The position numbers were made by a program, and so were the translations under genes. This document shows, in pieces, positions 1 to 6,249 of a stretch of 11,225 nt of DNA. The DNA comes from Spirochaetia bacterium (GTDB lineage Bacteria; Spirochaetota; Spirochaetia; Treponematales; Breznakiellaceae): assembly GCA_026002025.1 (NCBI GenBank), contig BOAU01000070.1, positions 1 to 11,225 of the forward strand, written 5' to 3'. Below the pieces are notes generated by a model. The model saw only the letters and a program-made list of their open reading frames with translations. It made no database searches and was not told where the DNA came from. How positions within the stretch are numbered: the stretch's first letter is position 1; each line of letters begins with the position of its first letter.

Positions 1-45
1 AACCGGTGTTATGATCCTGCTGGGACACCCGATCCTGCCTTTCAT
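1..45 (-). CDS. 5' end of an unrecognised gene leaving the left edge
   Basis: Fifteen codons of a minus-strand reading frame are visible, starting at ATG 45-43 and reading MKGRIGCPSRIITPV up to the edge. The start is supported by a good ribosome binding site, GGAGGAA on the minus strand (57-51), 7 bases upstream of the ATG. An ATG at 50-48 is followed by a stop two codons later and is not a usable start. The product is not recognised. The start region lies inside a perfect inverted repeat (23-31 and 97-105), which would suit the first gene of a mobile element, but that is only inference because the rest of the gene is outside the window. Confidence 0.35.
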   Translation of the reverse strand, partial: MKGRIGCPSRIITPV

Positions 46-105
46 GGCATTTCCTCCGTGGTATTTGAGTCTTGGTAAACCCATTCTACCATGAGGCGGG
101 TGTCC
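23..105. repeat. 9-bp perfect inverted repeat around a start codon
   Basis: GGACACCCG (23-31) and CGGGTGTCC (97-105) are exact inverted copies separated by 65 bases. Read on the minus strand, the arms bracket the ribosome binding site and ATG of the partial gene at the left edge. In a transcript starting outside the repeat, the second arm would fall within the first codons and could fold back over the initiation region. This arrangement is known from the ends of some insertion sequences. A chance repeat cannot be ruled out. Confidence 0.4.
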
Positions 106-235
106 TATTTGTTTCTGAGTTTAGACAGTCTTATTTTCCAAAAATCGTCACTTTTTTCCATTTTGATTGAATCACCACACATCCCGGTGCCCTATATATC
201 TAAACCGCTGCGATCGGTTTAACTGGGAGATTAAT

Positions 236-1339
236 ATGAGACAAATTTTTCTTGTGTTGTTTACAGTGTTTTTTCTGCTCGCCTGCGGCGGATGCGGGAC
301 GGACGGAGAAACGTCAAAAGGGGGCGGGGGTACTATCAGTATCATGACCTGGAACGTGCAGGCCCTTTTTGACGGGACGGAGCATGGCGGCGAGTATGAT
401 GAATACCGGGATTCGACAGGCTGGTCCGCTGAGAAATATTCGGCCAGGCTGAATGCAATCGGCAAAGGCCTGAGCCAGGGCCTTGCGAAGGATGCCCCGG
501 ACATTTTGGCCCTGATGGAAGTCGAGAACGCCCAGGTTCTGGAGGACCTTGCCAGGGGGCCCCTCTCGAAATACGGCTACAAGTGGACATCCTTTGCCAA
601 CAACCCCGGCATGTCCCTGGGTGTCGGAGTGCTGAGCCGGTTTCCCCTGACCCTGACAAGGGCTCATTCCTTCAGCGGCAAGGATGAATCAACCCCCCGG
701 CCGGTGCTGGAAGTTTGGGTCCAGCCAAAGGACGCGCCCCTGGCGCTTTTCATTTGCCACTGGAAATCAAAAGTTGGGGGAGATGAGGCCACCGAATCCC
801 TCAGACGGGCATCGGCACGGCTGATTCTGCGGCGGCTGCGGGAAATAGGTCAGGAGCAGCCTGGCACACCGGTCCTTATCATGGGGGACCTCAACGAGAA
901 CTATGATGAATTCTCCAAACAGGCGGGGAAGTTCCTGAGCGCCCTTATGCCCGACGATCCGGAGGCGGCAAAGCTCGCGGGGTTTGACGATGCTTCCGGC
1001 GAAGGCGCAAAGCAGATGGATTTTCTTGTCCTGAGCGAAAATAAGCCCCCTGCTTCATCTTATTTCGGGCCGGAGGCGATGGCGCTGTACAGCCCCTGGC
1101 ACAATGAGCTTACAGATGGTTCCTATTACTACAAAAAGGCCTGGGAAACCATCGATCATTTTCTATTAAATGGAGCTTTATTTGACGGGACGGGCTGGGA
1201 TTTTAAGGATTGCACGGTGATCAAGGGAGAACCCTTTACCAATTCCAGGGGCCTGCCCGCCGCCTACAATCCCCGGACAGGAGTCGGCTTAAGCGATCAT
1301 CTGCCGCTGCTGCTCACCCTGGAAGTACAGGGACAATGA
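236..1339 (+). CDS. Predicted lipoprotein, endonuclease/exonuclease/phosphatase superfamily
   Basis: A protein of 367 residues from the ATG at 236, chosen because GGGAGA (225-230) sits 5 bases upstream and the N-terminus is then a clean lipoprotein signal. Basic residue R2 precedes a hydrophobic stretch and an LLAC lipobox with Cys17, so the protein is predicted to be exported and lipid-anchored. The open frame reaches back to 167 but that start would bury the signal. The rest is a Mg-dependent EEP fold: TWN (38-40), catalytic-type Glu in MEVEN (E95), HWK (H175), GDLN (217-220), DH (307-308) and the terminal SDH (353-355). The motif order is that of the DNase I/exonuclease III/phosphodiesterase superfamily, and the active site looks intact. 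The substrate (nucleic acid, phospholipid or sugar phosphate) cannot be read from the sequence. It stands alone, with the feo promoter region about 40 bases downstream. Confidence 0.85.
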   Translation: MRQIFLVLFTVFFLLACGGCGTDGETSKGGGGTISIMTWNVQALFDGTEHGGEYDEYRDSTGWSAEKYSARLNAIGKGLSQGLAKDAPDILALMEVENAQVLEDLARGPLSKYGYKWTSFANNPGMSLGVGVLSRFPLTLTRAHSFSGKDESTPRPVLEVWVQPKDAPLALFICHWKSKVGGDEATESLRRASARLILRRLREIGQEQPGTPVLIMGDLNENYDEFSKQAGKFLSALMPDDPEAAKLAGFDDASGEGAKQMDFLVLSENKPPASSYFGPEAMALYSPWHNELTDGSYYYKKAWETIDHFLLNGALFDGTGWDFKDCTVIKGEPFTNSRGLPAAYNPRTGVGLSDHLPLLLTLEVQGQ

Positions 1340-1348
1340 AATATCAAA

Positions 1349-1372
1349 AAATTTGTTAGTTTTAACAAATTT
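1349..1372. promoter_or_regulatory. Perfect 10-bp palindrome, candidate metal-regulator operator for feo
   Basis: AAATTTGTTA (1349-1358) and TAACAAATTT (1363-1372) are exact inverted copies with a 4-base spacer, ending 3 bases before the feo -35 box. The half-site contains GTTAG/TAAC elements reminiscent of DtxR/IdeR/MntR-family operators, and it does not look like a Fur box. It could instead act as a weak terminator for the upstream gene, but the stem is AT-rich and no T-run follows. The regulator itself is not in the window. Confidence 0.5.
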
Positions 1373-1375
1373 CTG

Positions 1376-1404
1376 TTGACATGAATTTTTAGTTATAGTA
1401 TGCT
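1376..1404 (+). promoter_or_regulatory. feo operon promoter (TTGACA-17-TATGCT)
   Basis: A consensus -35 box TTGACA (1376-1381) is followed by a 17-base spacer and TATGCT (1399-1404), predicting a transcript start near 1410. An imperfect dyad, GTTA (1392-1395) and TAAC (1404-1407), overlaps the -10 region, so a repressor bound there would block RNA polymerase. The predicted leader could form a hairpin from CTGAGG (1410-1415) and CCTCAG (1433-1438) that touches the feoA ribosome binding site. Confidence 0.65.
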
Positions 1405-1445
1405 AACAACTGAGGGGCGGGATTAAGCCGGTCCTCAGGAGAGCA

Positions 1446-1805
1446 ATGATGTTTTTATCAGATACGCCACGGGGCGCCTCTTTTACGGTGGTCCGGGTAA
1501 CGCTAGGAAAAGAAGTCGGCAAACGCTTGGCCGACATGGGATTTACCGCCGGAACCGAAGGCGCGGTAGTTCGGGCAGGATTTTTCCGGGGCCCCCTTCA
1601 GGTACGAATCCGGGGCTATGATATTTTAATCCGCCGCTACGAGGCCGCGGGGATCGAAGTGGAGCCCGTGGGCGACTGGTCCGCCGCGGAGGACGCATCC
1701 CGGCCCTTGGGCGGGCGGCTCTTCGGCAAGGGCCGTTTACCCGTCAAAGAGCCTTTGTTTAAAGATACATCCTCTACCGGGCCGTCCGAAGGAGGCGCAT
1801 TATGA
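1446..1805 (+). CDS. feoA: Ferrous iron transport protein A
   Basis: FeoA is a small cytoplasmic SH3-like protein that assists FeoB in ferrous iron uptake. The core domain fills about residues 1-75, with the characteristic RLADMGFTAG segment (27-36) and the basic RGYDILIRRYEAAGIEVEP stretch (57-75) leading into its end. The family is usually about 75-85 residues. Here roughly 40 extra residues follow, rich in Gly, Pro, Ser and Lys and probably disordered. Two adjacent ATGs are possible. AGGAG (1437-1441) is only about 4 bases from the ATG at 1446 but 7 from the one at 1449, so the true start may be 1449. The stop overlaps the feoB start as ATGA, so the two genes are probably translationally coupled. 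Confidence 0.88.
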   Translation: MMFLSDTPRGASFTVVRVTLGKEVGKRLADMGFTAGTEGAVVRAGFFRGPLQVRIRGYDILIRRYEAAGIEVEPVGDWSAAEDASRPLGGRLFGKGRLPVKEPLFKDTSSTGPSEGGAL

Positions 1806-3877
1806 GCAAAAATTTAACGATTGCCCTGGCGGGGAATCCCAATTCAGGCAAGACCACCCTATTCAACGCCATCACCGGGGCCCACCACAAGGTGGGGAAC
1901 TATCCCGGCGTCACCGTGGAGAAGCGGGAGGGCATCCGAATCCGGGGGGAAAAGGAGTACCGCTTTATCGACCTGCCGGGCATTTACAGTCTTACCGCCT
2001 ATTCGATAGACGAAGTTGTGGCCCGGGATTTTATCCTGGACGAAAAGCCCGACATCATCGTTGATGTGCTGGACTCCACCAACCTGGAACGCAATTTATA
2101 CCTCTGCCTCCAGTTTCAGGAGCTGGGCATCCCGGTTATCGGGGCCCTCAACATGAGCGACGAGGCCGAGGCCAAGGGCATCATTGTTGATGAAAAAAGT
2201 CTGGGCCTTTCTCTGGGTCTCCCCCTGGTCAAAACCATCGGGCCAAAGGGCATCGGTATTGATGCGCTGCTGGACGCCGTCGACGCAAGCACAGCCGCTC
2301 ATTCCAATTCACATTCAATACATTACGGCGATGAAATTGAATCCAGGCTTGCGATTTTAGAAAAACTGATCACCGTTGACACGGAATTCAGCGCCAGGTA
2401 TCCGGCACGCTGGCTCGCAGTAAAACTGTTGGAAAAAGATGCCAATGCCTACGAAAGACTGAAGGAACATTCAGGATCGGCGCAGATTGAGGCCGCCGCG
2501 CGGGAAGCGGTTGCCTGGCTGGACAAACACTACGGCAAGGATTCTGAGATCATCGTTACCGAACAGCGTTACGGTTATATCCGGGGAGCAGTAAAGGAAT
2601 CCATCAAGATTATCAAGCACACGGATTTTTCCCTTACCGAGGCCGTAGATAAAGTAATTATGAACCGTTTCCTCTCATTGCCGATTTTTATTCTGGTCCT
2701 GTGGAGCGTATTTCAACTCACATTCTTGTTGGGTGAATATCCCATGGCCGCCCTTGAAACCTTTTTTGGTTTCCTGAGTGACGGCATCCTGAAGGTCATG
2801 CCTGATTCCTTAATCCGATCCCTTCTGGTGGACGGAATCATCGGCGGCGTGGGGGGGGTTCTCTCCTTTGTCCCGTTAATAGTAATACTGTTTTTCCTGC
2901 TGTCGATCCTGGAAGATATTGGCTATATGTCACGGGCGGCCTTTGCCACGGACAAACTGCTCCACGCCTTCGGCCTCCACGGCCAGTCCATATTCCCCAT
3001 GATGCTGGGCTTCGGCTGCTCGGTTCCGGCGATCATGGCTTCCCGGACACTCAAGAGCCGCCGTGACCGGATCATCACGATCCTTATCACCCCCTTTATG
3101 AGCTGCGGTGCAAAACTGCCGGTTCACGTGCTTTTGGCCGCGGCCTTTTTCCCGGATCACGCCGCCAACGTGGTGATGCTTCTGTACGCCATCGGGGTGA
3201 TCCTCAGCCTCTGCTGCGCATTCGTATTAAAACGGACCGTGCTGAAAGGGGACCCCACCCCCTTCGTAATGGAACTCCCCCCCTACCGCGCGCCGACTTT
3301 GCAGGGCATACTCTGGCATGTATGGGAAAAAACCTGGCTCTACGTCAAAAAAGCCGGGACCATCATCCTGGCTTCGGCGATCCTGATCTGGGCCATCACC
3401 AGTTTCCCCGCCTACGAAGCCCCTGCGGGTGAAGCCGAGGACTCGGTCGTCAATGTGGAAGCAACGCTGGAACACAGCTACGCCGGGCAGCTGGGGCATT
3501 TTATCGTCCCCGTTTTCCGGCCCATGGGCTTTGAGTGGAAACTGGCCGCCGCCTCCGTGACGGGTTTTGCCGCCAAGGAAGTGATCGTCTCCACCCTGGG
3601 CATTCTCTACCGGGTGGGCACCGAAGAGGACGAGGAAAGCGAGGGCCTCCGGGACGCCATACGGCAGGACCCGGACATGAGCTCCCTGGCCGCCTTTGTG
3701 TTCATGCTCTTCACCCTGATCATCCCCCCCTGCTTCGCCGCCCTGGCAACCATCAAGGCGGAAATCGGCTGGAAGTGGCTGGGCTTTGAAGTGTTATTTC
3801 TGCTCATCCTTGGCTGGACCCTCTGCACCATTGTCTATCAGCTTGGAAGCCTCTTTGGTTTGGGAGCGTTGTTATGA
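1802..3877 (+). CDS. feoB: Ferrous iron transport protein B (GTP-gated Fe2+ permease)
   Basis: FeoB imports Fe2+ across the inner membrane. The N-terminal G domain shows G1 GNPNSGKT (11-18), the G2 Thr in GVTVE (36-40), G3 DLPG (57-60) and G4 NMSD (117-120). A helical GDI-like domain follows to about residue 270, including VTEQRYGYIRG (252-262). The membrane part begins near 288 and contains both Gate-type motifs: GFGCSVPAIMASRTL (403-417, Cys406) and MSCGAKLPVH (433-442, Cys435). The length of 691 is near the lower end of the usual 700-770, but all expected parts are present. The start is set by GGAGG (1791-1795) 6 bases upstream and by the ATGA overlap with feoA. No feoC follows; a small Cys-rich membrane protein takes that position, again with an ATGA overlap. 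Confidence 0.96.
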   Translation: MSKNLTIALAGNPNSGKTTLFNAITGAHHKVGNYPGVTVEKREGIRIRGEKEYRFIDLPGIYSLTAYSIDEVVARDFILDEKPDIIVDVLDSTNLERNLYLCLQFQELGIPVIGALNMSDEAEAKGIIVDEKSLGLSLGLPLVKTIGPKGIGIDALLDAVDASTAAHSNSHSIHYGDEIESRLAILEKLITVDTEFSARYPARWLAVKLLEKDANAYERLKEHSGSAQIEAAAREAVAWLDKHYGKDSEIIVTEQRYGYIRGAVKESIKIIKHTDFSLTEAVDKVIMNRFLSLPIFILVLWSVFQLTFLLGEYPMAALETFFGFLSDGILKVMPDSLIRSLLVDGIIGGVGGVLSFVPLIVILFFLLSILEDIGYMSRAAFATDKLLHAFGLHGQSIFPMMLGFGCSVPAIMASRTLKSRRDRIITILITPFMSCGAKLPVHVLLAAAFFPDHAANVVMLLYAIGVILSLCCAFVLKRTVLKGDPTPFVMELPPYRAPTLQGILWHVWEKTWLYVKKAGTIILASAILIWAITSFPAYEAPAGEAEDSVVNVEATLEHSYAGQLGHFIVPVFRPMGFEWKLAAASVTGFAAKEVIVSTLGILYRVGTEEDEESEGLRDAIRQDPDMSSLAAFVFMLFTLIIPPCFAALATIKAEIGWKWLGFEVLFLLILGWTLCTIVYQLGSLFGLGALL

Positions 3878-4068
3878 ATAGCATGATTGAAACCGGGATT
3901 ATCGCAGGTATCGTTGCATTGGCGGCGGTATTTGTGGTACTGCGGATTGTGCGGACCCTGCGGAGCAAAAGGCCTGATTGCTGCGCGGGGAAGGGCCGGG
4001 CGTTTAAGAAGACAGGGGCGGCCTGCCCGCACTGCGCGGCGGCAGAAGATGATCAACCTACCTGTTGA
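3874..4068 (+). CDS. FeoB-associated Cys-rich membrane protein
   Basis: A 64-residue protein with a short polar N-terminus, one hydrophobic membrane helix (about residues 8-24), a basic stretch (RTLRSKR) and a Cys-rich tail with CC (36-37), CPHC (51-54) and a final Cys64. This is the plan of the FeoB-associated Cys-rich membrane family (the so-called P12 type) found after feoB in organisms without feoC. The role is not settled; metal delivery or FeoB assembly are proposals. The ATG overlaps the feoB stop, and GGGAG (3862-3866) lies 7 bases upstream. Its last 11 bases overlap the 3' end of the convergent acyltransferase gene, and its last seven codons form one arm of the operon terminator. Confidence 0.82.
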   Translation: MNSMIETGIIAGIVALAAVFVVLRIVRTLRSKRPDCCAGKGRAFKKTGAACPHCAAAEDDQPTC

Positions 4069-4086
4069 TCATCTTTTGCCGCTTTT
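4038..4086 (+). terminator. Intrinsic terminator of the feo operon inside convergent coding ends
   Basis: The arms 4038-4057 and 4064-4083 form a 20-bp stem (two G-T pairs) with a 6-base loop, followed directly by a short T-run (4083-4086). The inner 10 bp are a perfect repeat, GATGATCAAC against GTTGATCATC. The left arm is the 3' coding end of the Cys-rich protein gene and the right arm is the 3' coding end of the acyltransferase gene on the other strand. The T-run supports termination in the plus direction. In the minus direction there is no T-run, so it may only protect the 3' end of that mRNA. Confidence 0.75.
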
Positions 4087-4948
4087 CTTCGGCGGCATTG
4101 TGCATCACCTCAAGCTGGGCCATGACCGCATCCACGGCGGCCTGCTTCTTGTCTTCGATACCTGCGGCTTCCGCGGCGGCGCGGGCCTTTTCGCGGAATT
4201 CGGCGCAGGCCTGGACCGGGCCTGCGGTAATGCGGACTATGTCATGCTCTACCGGATCGTCCACCATCGCCCCCTGGCCGACCTTGAGAATTACGCCGTT
4301 CATTGCCACGGGACAAAAGTAATCAAAGGAACGGATATAGGAATCGATCTCGCGGACGCCCTTTTTGGTTGAGGGGTCCCATGGCCGGTAACGGGTGCCC
4401 GAAGGGAACACCAGGATCAGTTTGCCCTTTACCTTGACTTCGTTCAGGGTCTTCATTGCCGCGCGGTTGATAGCGTTACTGCGGACAATTTCATCGTGGT
4501 CCTTTTCGCCATCAAGGCCCTGCAGGGAACGGCTGGGGTAAATGACGATCCGGGTATAGGCGCTGGCAAAGGCGGCCACCGCGCGATTGTCCTCGGTAAG
4601 CTTCATCCCGGCGATGGCAACCACCGCCTTGTCGATGTCAACGCCCCGGCCACCGGCCTTGCGGACAAAGTAGGAAAAGGTAGACAGGTCCATGTTGCTG
4701 TAATGTTCCAGCAAGAGGAGACAGGACTTGCCCGATTCAGCCCTGGCGAGGAGCTCCTCAAGATTTTCAAGGCCATCCACTCCGGAACCGGGGAGGGCCA
4801 GGGTTTCTACCATCTTGTCCAGACAGGGAAGAACCGCCGTCTCCCCCTCCTGATACACATTATGTTCGGTTATAAGCGCAGCGGTTTTTGTAAGGCCCAT
4901 GGCCTGTTTTATGATATCTCCAAATGCGGTAAACAAAGTATCCATCAT
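4058..4948 (-). CDS. PlsC-family glycerolipid acyltransferase
   Basis: A predicted acyltransferase of 296 residues, probably moving an acyl chain onto glycerol-3-phosphate or lysophosphatidate in phospholipid synthesis. The catalytic HX4D motif is HYSNMD (H82, D87), and FPSGTR (181-186) is the motif III that contacts the phosphate (FPEGTR in most PlsC). The SGTRYRPWD form and the 296-residue length differ from typical bacterial PlsC (about 240), so either sn-1 or sn-2 specificity is possible. No clear membrane helix is seen. The frame is open to an ATG at 4960, but GGGGAG (4958-4953) would then be coding. It better serves as the ribosome binding site for ATG 4948 or 4945. ATG 4948 overlaps the pepT stop as ATGA, indicating coupling. 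The C-terminal codons lie in the feo terminator hairpin. Confidence 0.82.
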   Translation of the reverse strand: MMDTLFTAFGDIIKQAMGLTKTAALITEHNVYQEGETAVLPCLDKMVETLALPGSGVDGLENLEELLARAESGKSCLLLLEHYSNMDLSTFSYFVRKAGGRGVDIDKAVVAIAGMKLTEDNRAVAAFASAYTRIVIYPSRSLQGLDGEKDHDEIVRSNAINRAAMKTLNEVKVKGKLILVFPSGTRYRPWDPSTKKGVREIDSYIRSFDYFCPVAMNGVILKVGQGAMVDDPVEHDIVRITAGPVQACAEFREKARAAAEAAGIEDKKQAAVDAVMAQLEVMHNAAEEKRQKMINR

Positions 4949-6192
4949 ACATCTCCCCATAGTTTGATGAGTTCGATCACCACCCGGCAGGCGGCGGCCA
5001 TCTCAGGAATGGAAGCCCATTCCAGGCGGCTGTGAAAATTATATCCCCCGGTGAAAATGTTCGGCGTGGGGATGCCCAGCTCGGTAAGCCGGGAACCGTC
5101 GGTGCCGCCCCGGATGGGCTTGAGCCGGTATTCCACTCCGGCATTGTCAAAGGCCCGCTTCAGTATTTCCATAACCTCAGGCCGTTTTTCGATTTTTTCC
5201 CGCATGTTGAGATATGACATTTGGGTCTTCACCGTCACTGTGCCGCCGGGGAACTGGGCTTCCACGGCCCTGGCAAAAGTTTCCAGCGCGGCAAGGCGGC
5301 GGTCCATGCCCGCCCGATCAAAATCACGAAGCAATAGTTCCAGAGCAGCATTTTCCAAATTCCCCTGGATGTCATGGGCGCAGTAATAACCGTAGTAACC
5401 ATCGGTGGCCTCCGGGCTTTCCGAGCGGGGCAGCATCGCGGCGTATGTGGCGGCCATAAGCACGGCGTTGGCGAGGACACCCCGGGCGGCGCCCACATGG
5501 ATGGCCTTTCCCTTAAATTCAATATTCGCCGTCCAGGCGTTAAAGCACTCCGCCTCAAGTTCCCCGATGGGGCCGCCGTCCAGGGTGTAACAGGCAGCGG
5601 ACTTGATCCGCTCCAGGGGAAAATCCGGGAGCCCCTTGCCGGTTTCCTCGTCCGGGGTAAAGATGATCTCCAGGGGACCGTGGCTGATTTCAGGATGGCT
5701 CAAAATGTATTCAAGGGCGGCAACGATCTCGGCGATACCCGCCTTGTTGTCGGCCCCCAAAAGGGTGGTCCCATCGGTATGGATGATGTCCCTGCCCTTT
5801 TGCGCGGCAAGCCCCGGATCAACTGCCGGGTCCAGGGCATAGCCCTCGGCAAGGCTGATCTTTTTGCCGTCGTAGTTTCTGACCACCTGGGCCTTCACGT
5901 CCTTACCGGACACATCGCTTGCCGTATCCATGTGGGCCATAAAGCCCACCGCGGGGACCGATTCCCTGCCCGCAGTCCCGGGAAGCCGGGCGATCACATA
6001 ACAATGGTTTGTCAGTTCCACATCCCGGATGCCCAGCCCCTTCAACTCTTCCGCCAGGGCCTTTGCCAGATCCCACTGGCCGGGGGTGGAAGGGGTTTCC
6101 GCAACATGGCGGTCACTGGTGGTCCAATAGCGGACATACTTCAAAAAACGGGGGACCAAAAGGTCCTCAAGCGCCTTATTTTCGATATTCAT
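4945..6192 (-). CDS. pepT: Peptidase T (tripeptide aminopeptidase, M20B)
   Basis: A cytosolic di-zinc aminopeptidase that removes the N-terminal residue from tripeptides. At 415 residues it matches the family (about 408-415). The metal and catalytic residues are in place: HMDTASD (H87, D89), GADNKAG (D148, bridging), PDEETGKG (E182 catalytic, E183), TLDGG (D205) and NFHS (H387). The GGTDGSRLTELGIPTPN segment (362-378) is typical. No Shine-Dalgarno sequence precedes the ATG at 6192; the bases just before it are a run of Cs. A -10-like CATAAT ends 7 bases upstream, so the mRNA may be leaderless. The stop overlaps the downstream acyltransferase start, so the two genes form an operon. The neighbouring HipA-like gene is divergent, with 55 bases between them. 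Confidence 0.95.
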   Translation of the reverse strand: MNIENKALEDLLVPRFLKYVRYWTTSDRHVAETPSTPGQWDLAKALAEELKGLGIRDVELTNHCYVIARLPGTAGRESVPAVGFMAHMDTASDVSGKDVKAQVVRNYDGKKISLAEGYALDPAVDPGLAAQKGRDIIHTDGTTLLGADNKAGIAEIVAALEYILSHPEISHGPLEIIFTPDEETGKGLPDFPLERIKSAACYTLDGGPIGELEAECFNAWTANIEFKGKAIHVGAARGVLANAVLMAATYAAMLPRSESPEATDGYYGYYCAHDIQGNLENAALELLLRDFDRAGMDRRLAALETFARAVEAQFPGGTVTVKTQMSYLNMREKIEKRPEVMEILKRAFDNAGVEYRLKPIRGGTDGSRLTELGIPTPNIFTGGYNFHSRLEWASIPEMAAACRVVIELIKLWGDV

Positions 6193-6199
6193 GGGGGTA

Positions 6200-6228
6200 A
6201 TTATGGAATGAAATTGCTATTCCGTAAA
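6200..6228 (-). promoter_or_regulatory. Putative pepT promoter, leaderless geometry
   Basis: On the minus strand, TTTACG (6228-6223) and CATAAT (6205-6200) are 17 bases apart. The expected transcript start, about 7 bases beyond the -10 box, coincides with the pepT ATG at 6192. Together with the missing ribosome binding site this suggests a leaderless or near-leaderless mRNA. Confidence 0.45.
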
Positions 6229-6243
6229 GTCCCGAATTTCAGC

Positions 6244-6249
6244 TATAAT
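6244..6249 (+). promoter_or_regulatory. Consensus -10 box at the HipA-like gene start
   Basis: A perfect TATAAT occupies 6244-6249 and overlaps the first possible ATG (6248). No good -35 box is found 16-18 bases upstream. If used, transcription would start near 6256, at or just before the in-frame ATG at 6257, again giving a leaderless message. Confidence 0.35.

Noticed and set aside
163..199. TTGATT and TATATA upstream of the EEP lipoprotein as a promoter
   Set aside because: The spacing of 24 bases is too long, and no other pair with proper spacing was found.
1349..1372. The 10-bp palindrome as terminator of the upstream lipoprotein gene
   Set aside because: The stem is nearly all A-T and no T-run follows. 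Its placement next to the feo -35 box fits an operator better, although the two roles are not exclusive.
3887..4372. A 161-codon plus-strand frame crossing the feo and acyltransferase ends
   Set aside because: It runs through the Cys-rich gene in another frame, the terminator hairpin and the antisense of the acyltransferase. The Cys-rich protein has the better start and a family match.
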